43,481 nucleotides of DNA from Desulfobacteraceae bacterium (GCA_011391695.1 JAABQB010000023.1:1-43481); one strand, 5' to 3'. Positions 6,769-16,276 are shown, numbered from the stretch's first letter. Notes: generated by a model from the sequence alone, not told the origin. Made by a program: numbers and translations.

Positions 6769-9075
6769 TTACTTTATGCAGACTTTCCTGACCTGTATGA
6801 AATCGGTGTAGCCTCCGAATACTTTTTCAATTCCATCCTGTTTAAGTGTGGTCATTCCGTCGCTTATAGCCTGACCTCGGAGTTGTTCCATCTTGGCCAT
6901 GTTCTGGATCAGTCTCTTCATTTCATCGGTACCCATCAGAAGCTCATGAATACCCATACGCCCCCTGTAGCCTGTTCTGTTGCAGGCTTCGCAGCCTTCC
7001 GGCCTATAAAAAACGATATTCTCCGAATAAGGAATATTTAAATTTTTTTCAAAAGCCTCATTACCATACTCTCTTACAATTTCTTCGTATTCATGTCTTG
7101 AAGGAGTATAGGGCTGTTTGCAATCTTTGCAAAGAGTTCGAACAAGGCGCTGGGCAAGAATGCATAAAATGGCATCGGCGAAATTGAAAGGATCCATACC
7201 CATGTCAAGAAGACGCGTTATGCTTTCGGGAGCGCTGTTTGTATGAAGAGTTGAAAGTACAAGGTGGCCGGTAAGTGAAGCTTCAATGCCTATATGAGTA
7301 GTCTCTTTATCGCGCATCTCCCCAACCATTATAACATCTGGGTCGGCACGCAAAAAGGCTCTCATTGCTGCGGCAAAATCAAAACCTATTTTTGATTTTA
7401 CCTGAACCTGTCTTAATCCCTTCTGGGTTATTTCAACCGGATCCTCGGCAGTCCAGATTTTTGTTTCGGGCTTATTTATGTATCCCAGCGCGGAATGAAG
7501 CGTTGTGGTTTTCCCTGAACCTGTGGGGCCGCACACAAACATAATACCGTAAGGCTTGCTTATAGCACTGACAAAATTCTCAAAATTTTTCTCCGAAAAA
7601 CCCATCTTGTTGAGAGGAAGAGGCTCACCGGCTGCAAGGATACGCATTACAATATCTTCAAGCCCGCCCTGAGTCGGCACAGTTGCGACACGGAGCTCAA
7701 TATCCTTGCCGCCGTACTTCTTGAACTTGATCTTTCCATCCTGCGGCTTGCGCCTTTCGGCAATATCAAGATCGGCCATTATCTTGATGCGTGATACTAC
7801 TGCATTCTTATAGCTGAAAGGGATTGTCTGATAGAGTGTGCAGTGGCCGTCTATTCTTATTCTGACATGGGTATTCTCCTTGCCGGGATAAGGTTCGATA
7901 TGTATATCCGAAGCCCTTCTGGCATAAGCATCAAGAATAATTTTATTGACGAGCTGGACTACCGCGCTGTCCTCCTCTCCCACTCCGGATTCAGCCTCCA
8001 TTACTTCCTCGGATTCTTCCTGAAGTTTTGAAAGGATGTCATCGATTCCTGAAAGTTCTTTTTCATCCTGTGTAAACAGTTTGATGAAATCGAGAATATC
8101 CTGCTTTAATGCTACTGAAAAAACCAGACTTTTACCGGCAAAGAGAGTTTTGATATCGTCGATCCTCTGAATATCATGAGGATTGTCGATAGCTATCATA
8201 ATATTTTCTTCTTCTCTCCGGATAGGCACCCAAAGATTATTGCGCATGAAAGGGACTCTCAGGCCGATCAGAAGATCGCCCGGTATCGGGAAAGTGGGGT
8301 TATATTCCGCATAAGGAACCTTATAAAATTCGCTGAGAGATTTCCCGACCTCCTTCTTGGGAATTTTCAAGTCTGAAACAAGAATATTCTCTACAGGCTC
8401 TTTTCTCTGTCTTGCATCACCGATTGCTTTTTCAAGCTCCTTCTGTGTGAGTATATGGTTTTCAAGGAGATAATCGAACTTGGTGGTTCTCGATTTAGCC
8501 ATGCGTTTCTGATTATAAAGGGCTATACCGAGTATCTTGGAAAGCTCCTCCACGGCCTGTTCATCTATATTTTTAAATGAAGAACCGTCTTTGCGGTTGA
8601 TAAGCTGGATAACTCCAAGCAGGTATTTTTTATATATTATCGGAAAAGCCAGAATCTGCTTTGTAACATACCCGGTTTTTTTGTCCCAGCGTTTGTCAAA
8701 CTTTAATTCCCTGTCTATCGAAGCAAGCTCGCTGTCATCATAAACATTTTTTACATTAAGCAGTCTTTGCTTAAAAGCCGCATAGCCGGCAATGCTGCTT
8801 ATTGACACGGGAATCCTTATCTCGGATATCTCTGTTCCGGATTTGAATCTTGAAACCAGTTCTCTCGTTTTCCCGTCTACAACGTAAACCGTTATTCTTT
8901 CGGCATCGAAAAGTGAAGTGATTTCATTTTTCAGATTTACCAGTATCTCATCGAGATTTGAAGCGGCATATATCTTGTTGCCAATATCCTGCAGTTTTGT
9001 TCTGTACTCGACTTCGGATTTTAAATCATTAGCGCCGGAGCTATTTATATTGAAATTATTATTACTTGTTAGCAT
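6769..9075 (-). CDS. GAF-domain GspE/PilB-type secretion or pilus assembly ATPase
   Basis: A 768-residue hexameric ATPase of the type II secretion / type IV pilus family with an extra N-terminal GAF domain (about 30-195). Next come a GspE N-terminal (MshEN-like) domain (about 205-320; ILTQKELEKAI, VPYAEY) and the motor: Walker A GPTGSGKTTT at 516-525, DPDVIMVGEMRD from 578, and a zinc site of two CxxC pairs (C649/C652 and C695/C698). GAF fusion suggests that a small ligand or redox signal controls the motor. No other pilus or secretion gene is nearby, so it is an orphan. The ribosome-binding site is poor. Confidence 0.9.
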   Translation of the reverse strand: MLTSNNNFNINSSGANDLKSEVEYRTKLQDIGNKIYAASNLDEILVNLKNEITSLFDAERITVYVVDGKTRELVSRFKSGTEISEIRIPVSISSIAGYAAFKQRLLNVKNVYDDSELASIDRELKFDKRWDKKTGYVTKQILAFPIIYKKYLLGVIQLINRKDGSSFKNIDEQAVEELSKILGIALYNQKRMAKSRTTKFDYLLENHILTQKELEKAIGDARQRKEPVENILVSDLKIPKKEVGKSLSEFYKVPYAEYNPTFPIPGDLLIGLRVPFMRNNLWVPIRREEENIMIAIDNPHDIQRIDDIKTLFAGKSLVFSVALKQDILDFIKLFTQDEKELSGIDDILSKLQEESEEVMEAESGVGEEDSAVVQLVNKIILDAYARRASDIHIEPYPGKENTHVRIRIDGHCTLYQTIPFSYKNAVVSRIKIMADLDIAERRKPQDGKIKFKKYGGKDIELRVATVPTQGGLEDIVMRILAAGEPLPLNKMGFSEKNFENFVSAISKPYGIMFVCGPTGSGKTTTLHSALGYINKPETKIWTAEDPVEITQKGLRQVQVKSKIGFDFAAAMRAFLRADPDVIMVGEMRDKETTHIGIEASLTGHLVLSTLHTNSAPESITRLLDMGMDPFNFADAILCILAQRLVRTLCKDCKQPYTPSRHEYEEIVREYGNEAFEKNLNIPYSENIVFYRPEGCEACNRTGYRGRMGIHELLMGTDEMKRLIQNMAKMEQLRGQAISDGMTTLKQDGIEKVFGGYTDFIQVRKVCIK

Positions 9076-9121
9076 ACTTTTTACCGCCGTTTTTTAATTT
9101 TACCTGTGCCTGGGCAAAAAA

Positions 9122-9364
9122 TTAACTATTCGGCTTTTTGACTTCCGATTTGCCGTAGTTATGATATACTTTTTTAAGACCCCCGCCGATGAGCAAAATA
9201 CCTAAAAGATAAAAACAGAATCGAATAAAAAACATTGCCGAAGAAAATTGCCCTATTTTTTCTATCTGAGGCATAACCTGGGGTATCCTGTAGAACACGC
9301 CGATTCCGGCAAGAACAAGAATAATACCCCAGACAAACTGAAATATTTCTCTGTTTTTTTCCAT
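9122..9364 (-). CDS. Small two-span membrane protein, unknown function
   Basis: An 80-residue protein with two hydrophobic spans (IFQFVWGIILVLAGIGVFY and FFIRFCFYLLGILLIGGGL) and a short charged tail. An ATG at 9364 has GGGAAAA about six bases upstream; a longer reading from 9394 has no such site, so the shorter form is preferred. It lies between the GAF-ATPase gene and the enoyl-CoA hydratase gene. The family is not recognised. A role near the ATPase at the inner membrane is possible but only by position. Confidence 0.6.
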   Translation of the reverse strand: MEKNREIFQFVWGIILVLAGIGVFYRIPQVMPQIEKIGQFSSAMFFIRFCFYLLGILLIGGGLKKVYHNYGKSEVKKPNS

Positions 9365-9479
9365 ATAATTTTCCCGGCCCAATATAAAGACCATTTTGTA
9401 ACCTCTAATCTATCGCCATATCGGGATACGTGGGTATAGTAGCTAATTAATCATAAAATGTCAAACGGTTAACAATGAT

Positions 9480-9509
9480 GGACTTTTTACAAATCCGTCA
9501 ATTCTTAAG
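9480..9509. repeat. Copy of a ~28-bp repeat overlapping the 3' end of the crotonase gene
   Basis: GACTTTTTACAAATCCGTCA at 9481-9500, followed by ATTCTTAAG, closely matches GACTTTTTACAAGATCATCA at 10451-10470 followed by ATCTTAAA. The copy covers the last codons and stop of the enoyl-CoA hydratase gene. With the other copy and the inverted relative near 10336, it brackets that gene. Confidence 0.55.
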
Positions 9510-10289
9510 TGTTCCCTTAAAAGCAGCCTTTCTTTTTTCAAGAAAAGCGCTTGTCCCCTCTTTGGCATCAATGCTTGACATGCATAATGCGAATGAGTCG
9601 ACTTCTATACTGCAACCGGTAAAGATATCAATATTCAAGCCATTGTTTATTGCCTGCTTTGCGGCACGGAGAGAGGTTTTTCCTTTTTGTGCTATAATCC
9701 TGGCTGTTTTTAATGTTTCATCCATAAGGGCTTCAGCTGCAAAAACCCTGTTTACCATTCCTATTTCAAGCGCTTCAGAAGCTGAAATCATTTTGCCTGT
9801 AAATATCATCTCTTTTGCCATGTTTATTCCTATCAGTCTCGGAAGCCTTTGAGTGCCTCCGAATCCGGGAATAATTCCAAGGTTGATTTCAGGCAGGCCG
9901 AACATCGCTTTTTCAGAGGCATAGATAAAATCAGAGGCAAGCGCAATTTCACTCCCGCCTCCAAGAGCAAAACCATTTACAGCTGCTATTACCGGTATGG
10001 TCAATTCCTGGAGTTTACTGATTACGCTCTGCCCTTTTTTTGCAAAGATTTTACCCTCAAGAGAATTGAATTTTGATAGCTCAGTAATATCGGCCCCTGC
10101 AACAAATGATTTTTCACCGGCTCCGGTAAGTATCAGGACTCTGATGTCTTCGTTGCCCGAAATTTCATCCAGCACATGGGAAAATTCTCCAATCAGTTCC
10201 GAGTTCAACGCGTTAAGCGCCTTGGGTCTGTTAAATGTAATAGTTGCAATCCCTTCTTCAATTTTCAAAATAATGTTACTGTATTCCAT
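9498..10289 (-). CDS. Enoyl-CoA hydratase / crotonase-family protein
   Basis: A 263-residue cytoplasmic crotonase-fold enzyme, most likely hydrating short-chain enoyl-CoA or 3-hydroxyacyl-CoA in fatty-acid or butyrate metabolism. Signatures are ITFNRPKALNALN, GAGEKSFVAGADI (first oxyanion-hole strand), GGGSEIALASDF (second, with the first catalytic Glu) and FGLPEINLGIIPGFGGTQRL (second catalytic Glu). The ATG at 10289 has GGAGGG nine bases upstream; the longer frame from 10367 adds 26 residues with no family similarity. It stands alone, flanked by copies of an intergenic repeat. Substrate specificity cannot be read from the sequence. Confidence 0.9.
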   Translation of the reverse strand: MEYSNIILKIEEGIATITFNRPKALNALNSELIGEFSHVLDEISGNEDIRVLILTGAGEKSFVAGADITELSKFNSLEGKIFAKKGQSVISKLQELTIPVIAAVNGFALGGGSEIALASDFIYASEKAMFGLPEINLGIIPGFGGTQRLPRLIGINMAKEMIFTGKMISASEALEIGMVNRVFAAEALMDETLKTARIIAQKGKTSLRAAKQAINNGLNIDIFTGCSIEVDSFALCMSSIDAKEGTSAFLEKRKAAFKGTLKN

Positions 10290-10335
10290 TCTCTTTTTTC
10301 CCTCCGTGAAAAAACTTTTGTTGTTAAATGGAAAG

Positions 10336-10477
10336 TTGATGGACTCATAAAAACCATATTTTCTCACAAAGGCACTAAGAACACGAAGAAAAAAACAATT
10401 TAATATTAACAGGTTAACTTTGTGATCTTTGTGGCTTGGTGTGAGATCCTGACTTTTTACAAGATCATCAATCTTAA
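10336..10477. repeat. Intergenic inverted-repeat element (~142 bp)
   Basis: The ends are imperfect inverted copies: TTGATGGACTCATAAAAACC (10336-10355) against GACTTTTTACAAGATCATCAA (10451-10471). Inside, TCTCACAAAGGCACTAAGAA (from 10361) faces GATCTTTGTGGCTTGGTGTG (from 10423), another inverted pair. It lies between the crotonase gene and the EamA permease gene and has no coding potential. It looks like a mobile extragenic repeat; a third end-like copy is at 9480. Confidence 0.6.
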
Positions 10478-10519
10478 AACATCAACACATGGTATTGTCA
10501 AATCCAAAACCCAGAGAGG

Positions 10520-11416
10520 CTATGGCTGAACTGTTTTACTGTTTTCAGCCGATGCCGAAATATATATTGCAGCAAGGATTAAACTTCCTCCGGCCAATTT
10601 TAATAATGTCAGTTTCTCGTTGAAAATAAGATACGCAAGTATGGTGCTCCCTATCGGCTCACCAAGAAGCGTAACGGCAACAAGGCCGGGGGTAAACCAT
10701 CTCAAAGCCCAGTTAAAACAGGTGTGGCCGATAAGCTGACTTACTATTGCCAGCCCGAAAAATGATGCGACTGTCGCTGTGCCGTAACCCGTGATCTGCA
10801 TACCCATCGATAAAACTGCAACCCAGAGGAAAACGGCGGCACTACCGTAACAAACCATTATATATGCTGTAAGGGTAAGTTTCCTGCGTAAGTTTCGTCC
10901 GATCAAAAGATAAAAAGCAGCGCATATGCCCCCGATAAGAGCAAGAAAATCACCGAACAAGGCTTCTTCGCCTGCTGCATAATCGCCTGCTCCAATTATT
11001 GCAGCGCCTGTAACGCTTATTATTATCCCGGCAACAGAAGCGGTTTTAAGGCGTTCCCCTGTGATAAATGATGAAAGAAGCCCGACCCACAAAGGGTTCA
11101 TATTAACAAGTACAACGCTGTTTGCTATGGAAGTATAGCTTAAAGATGAAATCCAGGCGGCAAAATGAAACGCAAGAAAAAGTCCTGACAATGCGGAAAG
11201 AAGAACCTCCTGCCTTGACAGGTTTATTATTTCATCTTTTGCCCATATCCACGCAACAGGAGCTATAATCAGGGATGCAATGCCGACTCTGTATGCTGCA
11301 ATAACTATAGCAGGAGCTTCGGCAAGCCGTGCGAAAACAGCTCCGGTTGAAACAGCCGCAACGCTAATTCCAAGAGCTATATAGTGGTTTACAGAAGGTT
11401 CGGTCTTAATCTGAAT
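10520..11416 (-). CDS. EamA/DMT-superfamily permease, apparently with an ATT start
   Basis: A roughly 298-residue, ten-span drug/metabolite transporter. The frame from the first standard start (TTG at 11191) lacks the first two or three spans, but it stays open upstream for 75 codons that encode exactly the missing part (VNHYIALGISVAAVSTGAVF, APAIVIAAYRVGIASLIIAP). That stretch has no in-frame ATG, GTG or TTG. An ATT at 11416-11414 lies nine bases after a perfect GGAGG (11426-11430), just downstream of the amidase stop. ATT initiation is therefore proposed. The transported compound is unknown; a base error hiding an ATG is the alternative. Confidence 0.8.
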   Translation of the reverse strand: MQIKTEPSVNHYIALGISVAAVSTGAVFARLAEAPAIVIAAYRVGIASLIIAPVAWIWAKDEIINLSRQEVLLSALSGLFLAFHFAAWISSLSYTSIANSVVLVNMNPLWVGLLSSFITGERLKTASVAGIIISVTGAAIIGAGDYAAGEEALFGDFLALIGGICAAFYLLIGRNLRRKLTLTAYIMVCYGSAAVFLWVAVLSMGMQITGYGTATVASFFGLAIVSQLIGHTCFNWALRWFTPGLVAVTLLGEPIGSTILAYLIFNEKLTLLKLAGGSLILAAIYISASAENSKTVQP

Positions 11417-11421
11417 ACCCT

Positions 11422-13308
11422 TTAACCTCCCTTGCCGCTCTTTATTGGTGGACCGATTAATGCGTTGGGATTTATCTCCTTCATATAATTGCGCACGCCG
11501 TTAATTATTGCATCGCACAAAAGTTCCTGATAATCGGGATCGAGAAGACGCATGCATTCCCTTTTATTGCTGATAAATGAAGTCTCAATTAATATTGCCG
11601 GCATCTGTGCTCCCAGAAGAACATAGAAAGGCGCCTTTTTGACACCCTTGTTCTTTACATTATCATAGTTGGAACTCAGTTTTTTGAATAAAGCATCCTG
11701 AACATGCCCTGCCAGGCGGCTCGATTCGTTTATTTTGGCGTTTTGCATAAGGTCGTTCAGTATTGATTGCAGGTCGCTGATGTTTTTTGTTGATGTCGCA
11801 TTTTCCCGAGCTGCCACAAGAATAGATTCATCGTCTGTCGCAAGGTTCAAATAATAAGTTTCTATGCCGTATGCATTTTTATTCCTTGCAGCATTGGTAT
11901 GCAGGGATATGAAAATATCCGAGTTTTTTGTGTTGGCAATAGCTGTCCGCTCCTCGAGGGTAAGATATTTATCACTGTTCCTGGTCATTATCACTTCACA
12001 ACCAAGCTCATTCCTGAGTTTGTTCGCAAGCTTTTTGCCCAGTATAAGGACAATATCTTTTTCATGAACCCCTTTCATATAACCCGGAGCGCCGTAGTCA
12101 TCTCCCCCGTGACCCATATCGACGGTTACCTTTTTTACACCCAGAGCAAACTGCTTTGCCAGAGCACCGGCAGACATTTTATCGCCTTTCTCCACATATT
12201 TATCTTCAGGCGCTTCCTCTTTTACTTCTTCCTCCCGGATTCCCCACACATCTATTATTATTCTGAAAGGGTTCTTAAGAGAAAATATCTTGTAGGTTTT
12301 ATAAGACTTTATATCTACCACAACCCTAACAACACCCGGCTCGTACTGTCCGGCACGCGCATCACTCAACAGGTCGTCATTTATCGGGATTACTCTTTTA
12401 ATGTCGCCCCCAAGTCTGCTGTTGCTCAAATCCACGTATAAACGCTGCGGCTTATTCAAAGCCGGGTCCTGTTTTAAAAGCCTGTGACTATAGCTTGTTT
12501 CGCCGTCAGCATTTATGACAATCCTGGTATAGTTCGGATTTGACCAGTATCTTAAATCGGAAACAGTAACTGCACCGCCTCCTGCCGTGGATAGAGCTTC
12601 CTCTCTGCTCTTTGCCTTCTCTTCACCGGCGGCAATTATTGCCTTTATTCCGTCTGCAGGCTCTTCTATCTCTTCCTTTTTATCGACAATAACAGCTTCC
12701 TTATAAATTTCTTTCTTTTCGGGTTGAGTATAGGGAGGCTCTGGCTTTTTCAGACTAATATTTGCCGATGTCTCTTTTTTACCTTTTGCACCATGACCAT
12801 TGCTTTCACTCAGCCCTTTGATGGTATTTGCGCCTGGAATCTGATCAATTATTTTTATAGCTTTTGAACGGTATTTGCTGTTTGGAAATCTTTTAATGAT
12901 TCTTTCAAAACAGTCGATAGCCTCATTTTTGTCTGCAGCTTTTTGGGAACGCTTATAAAGTTCATAATAGAGGGTTCCCGACAGATAAAGACCGGCAGGA
13001 GCCCAGGGACCTGAAGGATCTTCCTTGAACACCTCATCAGACTTTTTAATGCACTCAAGCCAGTATTGTCTGTATTTCTGCCTGGCGGGATTATTGAGAA
13101 GAGAATTATAACAGTTATCGGCCTTTAAATATTTACCTTTTGCGTTTCCTGCAAACCCCGGACAGGGCTGAAAAAAGAATGCAAAAATAAAGGCCGCCAG
13201 ACAAAACATATTTATTGTCCGCTTTAAATGGTATCTGTTCATAGTCCCATTATTCTGCCTGCCTGTTTCTTTTTTCATTAACCGGCTCACCCTGTCCGAA
13301 TATGTCAT
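11422..13308 (-). CDS. N-acetylmuramoyl-L-alanine amidase (AmiC-type) with AMIN domain
   Basis: A 628-residue exported peptidoglycan hydrolase that would cut the MurNAc-L-Ala bond during daughter-cell separation. A hydrophobic signal segment (CLAAFIFAFFFQPCPGFAG, about 36-54) is followed by a TPR-like region (60-155), a low-complexity Lys/Glu linker, an AMIN targeting domain (about 245-350) and an Amidase_3 domain (about 390-610). Zinc and catalytic motifs are VDMGHGG, HEKD, SLHTNAA and LIETSFISN. The start ATG overlaps the mutS stop (ATGA); a later Met23 directly before the signal sequence is an alternative. Confidence 0.92.
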   Translation of the reverse strand: MTYSDRVSRLMKKETGRQNNGTMNRYHLKRTINMFCLAAFIFAFFFQPCPGFAGNAKGKYLKADNCYNSLLNNPARQKYRQYWLECIKKSDEVFKEDPSGPWAPAGLYLSGTLYYELYKRSQKAADKNEAIDCFERIIKRFPNSKYRSKAIKIIDQIPGANTIKGLSESNGHGAKGKKETSANISLKKPEPPYTQPEKKEIYKEAVIVDKKEEIEEPADGIKAIIAAGEEKAKSREEALSTAGGGAVTVSDLRYWSNPNYTRIVINADGETSYSHRLLKQDPALNKPQRLYVDLSNSRLGGDIKRVIPINDDLLSDARAGQYEPGVVRVVVDIKSYKTYKIFSLKNPFRIIIDVWGIREEEVKEEAPEDKYVEKGDKMSAGALAKQFALGVKKVTVDMGHGGDDYGAPGYMKGVHEKDIVLILGKKLANKLRNELGCEVIMTRNSDKYLTLEERTAIANTKNSDIFISLHTNAARNKNAYGIETYYLNLATDDESILVAARENATSTKNISDLQSILNDLMQNAKINESSRLAGHVQDALFKKLSSNYDNVKNKGVKKAPFYVLLGAQMPAILIETSFISNKRECMRLLDPDYQELLCDAIINGVRNYMKEINPNALIGPPIKSGKGG

Positions 13309-15932
13309 GAATCAGTTTTTTTTATTTTTTCCTGCATCTCATTCAGAAAATATAATGCATCCAAAGGAGTTATTTTAGATATATCAATTTTGTTTAACCG
13401 TTCAACAAGAAAATGTTCCGGTCTGGAAAACATATTCAGCTGCAAATGACCTTTTTTAGATACGGCATCATCCCCGGCAAATACGGGAGAACCGTTTGTC
13501 CCGTGTTCATTTTCTATTTTATAAAGAATTTTTTTTGCGCGCACAATTATTTTTTCAGGAATTCCAGCCAGTCTTGCGACCTGAATACCGTAGCTCCGGT
13601 TTGTTCCCCCTTCGGCCAGTTTTCTTAAAAAAATTATTTCATCATTCCACTCTTTCACCAGTATATTAAAATTTTTTACACGCGGCTTTGTAGCTGAAAG
13701 CTCCGTCAGCTCATGATAATGAGTGGCAAAAAGGGTTTTAACACCCTTGCCTTTAAGATCATGAAGATATTCGGCAACTGCCCAGGCAATACTTAAACCG
13801 TCAAACGTACTGGTGCCCCTTCCAATTTCATCCATGATGATAAGGCTTCTCGAAGTTGAATTGTTCAGAATATTTGCGGTCTCCTGCATCTCTACCATGA
13901 ATGTGCTCTGACCGGAAGAAAGGTTGTCAAGAGCTCCAACCCGGGTAAAAATCCTGTCGGTAATATTAATGGATGCTTTTGCTGCCGGCACGAATGACCC
14001 CATATGCGCCATGAGAACTATCAGGGCAACCTGCCGGAGAATGGTTGATTTGCCGGCCATGTTGGGTCCGGTTATTATCAGGACCTGGTTTTCATCATCA
14101 TCCATTCTGATTGAATTAGGCACAAAACGCTCACCTGTTATCATCCTTTCAACAACGGGATGGCGCCCGTCTTCAATCAATATGAAACCATCATTGTTCA
14201 TTGCCGGACGTGAGTAATTATACTCGTGGGCTGTTTCAGCAAGGCATGCGATACAATCGAGACCGGCCAGAAACTTTGCGGCTCTCTGAACATCAGGGTT
14301 ATATTTCGCTACCTCTTCCCTTATATTCATGAAAAGTTCGTATTCAAGAGCGTTTCTTCTTTCCTCGGAGTTAAAAACATCCCTTTCATATTGCTTAAGC
14401 TCTTCGGTAATATATCGTTCCGCATTAACAAGAGTCTGCTTCCTGACATATTTGTCCGGAACCGCTTTTACATTGGCTTTTGAAACCTCTATGTAATACC
14501 CGAAAACCTTGTTATACCTCACTTTCAGGGAATTAATTCCTGTTTCCGCCCTCTCCCTCGCTTCAAGCCTCGCAAGCCAGTTTTTCCCATCGCTCCCGGT
14601 TTTAACCAGATTATCAAGCTCCTCGTTATACCCGGCTTTAATTAATCCTCCCTCGTTTATAAAAGGAGGAGCATCCTCTCTTATTGCCTTGTCTATAAGA
14701 TCCGCAAGAATCAGAAGATCATCAATGCTGGCATCCCATTTCAGATAGCCCGCCTTTAAATCAAAAAGAGCGGTTTTTATGGAGGGAAGAGCATAAAGTG
14801 AATTTTTCAGCGCAACAAGATCCCTCGCATTCGAATGTCCCATTACTATTTTGCTGCCAAGGCGCTCCATATCATAAACAGATTTCAGGCCTTCTCTTAT
14901 GCTTCTTCTGGCCCGTATGTCATTATAAGTCTCTTCAACCGCATCGAGCCGGGAAATAATATCATTGCTCTCCTGAAGGGGATATCTCAACCATCTCCTT
15001 AAGAGCCTGCCTCCCATGGAGGTAACCGTTCGGTCGAGAATTCCGAGAAGAGTGCCGTGCCTCGAACCGGTTCTTAAATTTTTCAGAATCTCGAGGTTCT
15101 GGCAGCTTGTTTCATCAACAAGCATGTATTTTTCAAGTGAGTATGTTTCAATTGACGAAATGTGCCCTACATCCTGCTTCTGAGTTTCACGCAGATAATG
15201 GACAAGAGCCCCTGCAGCACTGACTCCATATTTCATATCCTCGCATCCGAAACCTTCGAGAGACATGGTTTTGAACAGCGCGAGAAGCCTTTCACGGCAC
15301 CTTTTATGATCAAATTTAATGTCTTCAAGATATGTTACAGCTTTTCCATTTAAGGCATCAGTCAATCCGGACAGGAAAGAATCATTTCTGGAAGATTCGG
15401 GCAGCAGAATCTCGCTGGGGGAAACTCTGAGAAGCTCTTCTTTCAGCAATGGCAGGTCTTTTGTCTCTGTCATGCGAAACAGACCCGTGGAAATATCCAG
15501 ATAGGAAAGGCCAGCGGTATTTGAATCATGGACTATTGAAAGTATATAATTATTTGTTTTTTCATCAAGCAATTCATCTTCTAAAATCATTCCAGGAGTT
15601 ATAACACGTACCACATCTCTTTTAACAATGCCCTTTGCTTCGGCGGGGTTTTCCTTTTGATCGCAAATCGCGACCTTAAATCCGTTATTAATCAGTTTTG
15701 CGATATAGCCCTTTACAGCCCTGTGCGGAACCCCGCACATGGGGATCGGGAACTCGTCATTTTTATTTCGGGAGGTTAAGGTTATTTCAAGAATCTTCGA
15801 CGCAGTTACAGCATCTTCAAAGAACATTTCATAGAAATCTCCCATTCTGTACAAAAGAATTGCATCGGCGTACCTGTTTTTTATCGACAGGTACTGCTTC
15901 ATCATGGGGGTGGTGTTTGGATGAAGGTTCAA
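13305..15932 (-). CDS. mutS: DNA mismatch repair protein MutS
   Basis: An 875-residue MutS that recognises mismatches and recruits MutL. The N-terminal mismatch-reading motif is GDFYEMFFEDA; connector, lever and clamp domains follow; the ABC ATPase has GPNMAGKSTILRQ (Walker A) and DEIGRGTSTFDGLS (Walker B/signature). The TTG at 15932 is preferred because it keeps the conserved stretch before TPMMKQY; the first ATG lies nine codons in. The gene overlaps the amidase by four bases and starts two bases after the stop of the LapA-like gene. It is full length with no altered residue seen. Confidence 0.96.
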   Translation of the reverse strand: MNLHPNTTPMMKQYLSIKNRYADAILLYRMGDFYEMFFEDAVTASKILEITLTSRNKNDEFPIPMCGVPHRAVKGYIAKLINNGFKVAICDQKENPAEAKGIVKRDVVRVITPGMILEDELLDEKTNNYILSIVHDSNTAGLSYLDISTGLFRMTETKDLPLLKEELLRVSPSEILLPESSRNDSFLSGLTDALNGKAVTYLEDIKFDHKRCRERLLALFKTMSLEGFGCEDMKYGVSAAGALVHYLRETQKQDVGHISSIETYSLEKYMLVDETSCQNLEILKNLRTGSRHGTLLGILDRTVTSMGGRLLRRWLRYPLQESNDIISRLDAVEETYNDIRARRSIREGLKSVYDMERLGSKIVMGHSNARDLVALKNSLYALPSIKTALFDLKAGYLKWDASIDDLLILADLIDKAIREDAPPFINEGGLIKAGYNEELDNLVKTGSDGKNWLARLEARERAETGINSLKVRYNKVFGYYIEVSKANVKAVPDKYVRKQTLVNAERYITEELKQYERDVFNSEERRNALEYELFMNIREEVAKYNPDVQRAAKFLAGLDCIACLAETAHEYNYSRPAMNNDGFILIEDGRHPVVERMITGERFVPNSIRMDDDENQVLIITGPNMAGKSTILRQVALIVLMAHMGSFVPAAKASINITDRIFTRVGALDNLSSGQSTFMVEMQETANILNNSTSRSLIIMDEIGRGTSTFDGLSIAWAVAEYLHDLKGKGVKTLFATHYHELTELSATKPRVKNFNILVKEWNDEIIFLRKLAEGGTNRSYGIQVARLAGIPEKIIVRAKKILYKIENEHGTNGSPVFAGDDAVSKKGHLQLNMFSRPEHFLVERLNKIDISKITPLDALYFLNEMQEKIKKTDS

Positions 15933-15934
15933 AT

Positions 15935-16276
15935 CTATACTTTTTGTTCGGAAGAGAACTTGTTTTTGAGCGAAATAACTTCATTTTTAAGTTCAGACAT
16001 TTTTTCCAGATTTGAATCTATGGTATATTTCAAACCCTTGATTTCTGCATTAAGCCTGAAGCGTTCAAAAAGGGCAATGACATATGAAACAAGAAGACCC
16101 GCAAAAAAACTTATAAGTAATATAATGCCCGTGGGTAATTCAGGAGTGCTGTATTTCCTTATTAAAAGATTTAAACTTATACTGTTTTTTGTAAGAAGAA
16201 ACGCCCCGTTATCCCAAATAAAAAGTCCGATGATTACAAAAACGATTGCTAAAATGACAGATTTGATTATGTTCAT
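15935..16276 (-). CDS. LapA-domain small inner-membrane protein
   Basis: A 113-residue protein with an N-terminal span (IIKSVILAIVFVIIGLFIW), a short periplasmic stretch, a second span (GIILLISFFAGLLVSYVIALF) and a C-terminal coiled coil (about 75-110). This is the layout of LapA/DUF1049 proteins, which in enterobacteria help lipopolysaccharide assembly with LapB. No LapB-like gene is adjacent, although a TPR lipoprotein lies further along. It sits between the HIT gene and mutS. Confidence 0.72.
   Translation of the reverse strand: MNIIKSVILAIVFVIIGLFIWDNGAFLLTKNSISLNLLIRKYSTPELPTGIILLISFFAGLLVSYVIALFERFRLNAEIKGLKYTIDSNLEKMSELKNEVISLKNKFSSEQKV

Noticed and set aside
10520-11191. Truncated EamA gene from TTG 11191
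   Set aside because: The upstream in-frame codons encode the missing membrane spans, so the gene is not truncated.
11899-12441. 180-codon plus-strand frame inside the amidase gene
   Set aside because: It is opposite a clear AMIN/Amidase_3 coding region and has no ribosome-binding site or motif.
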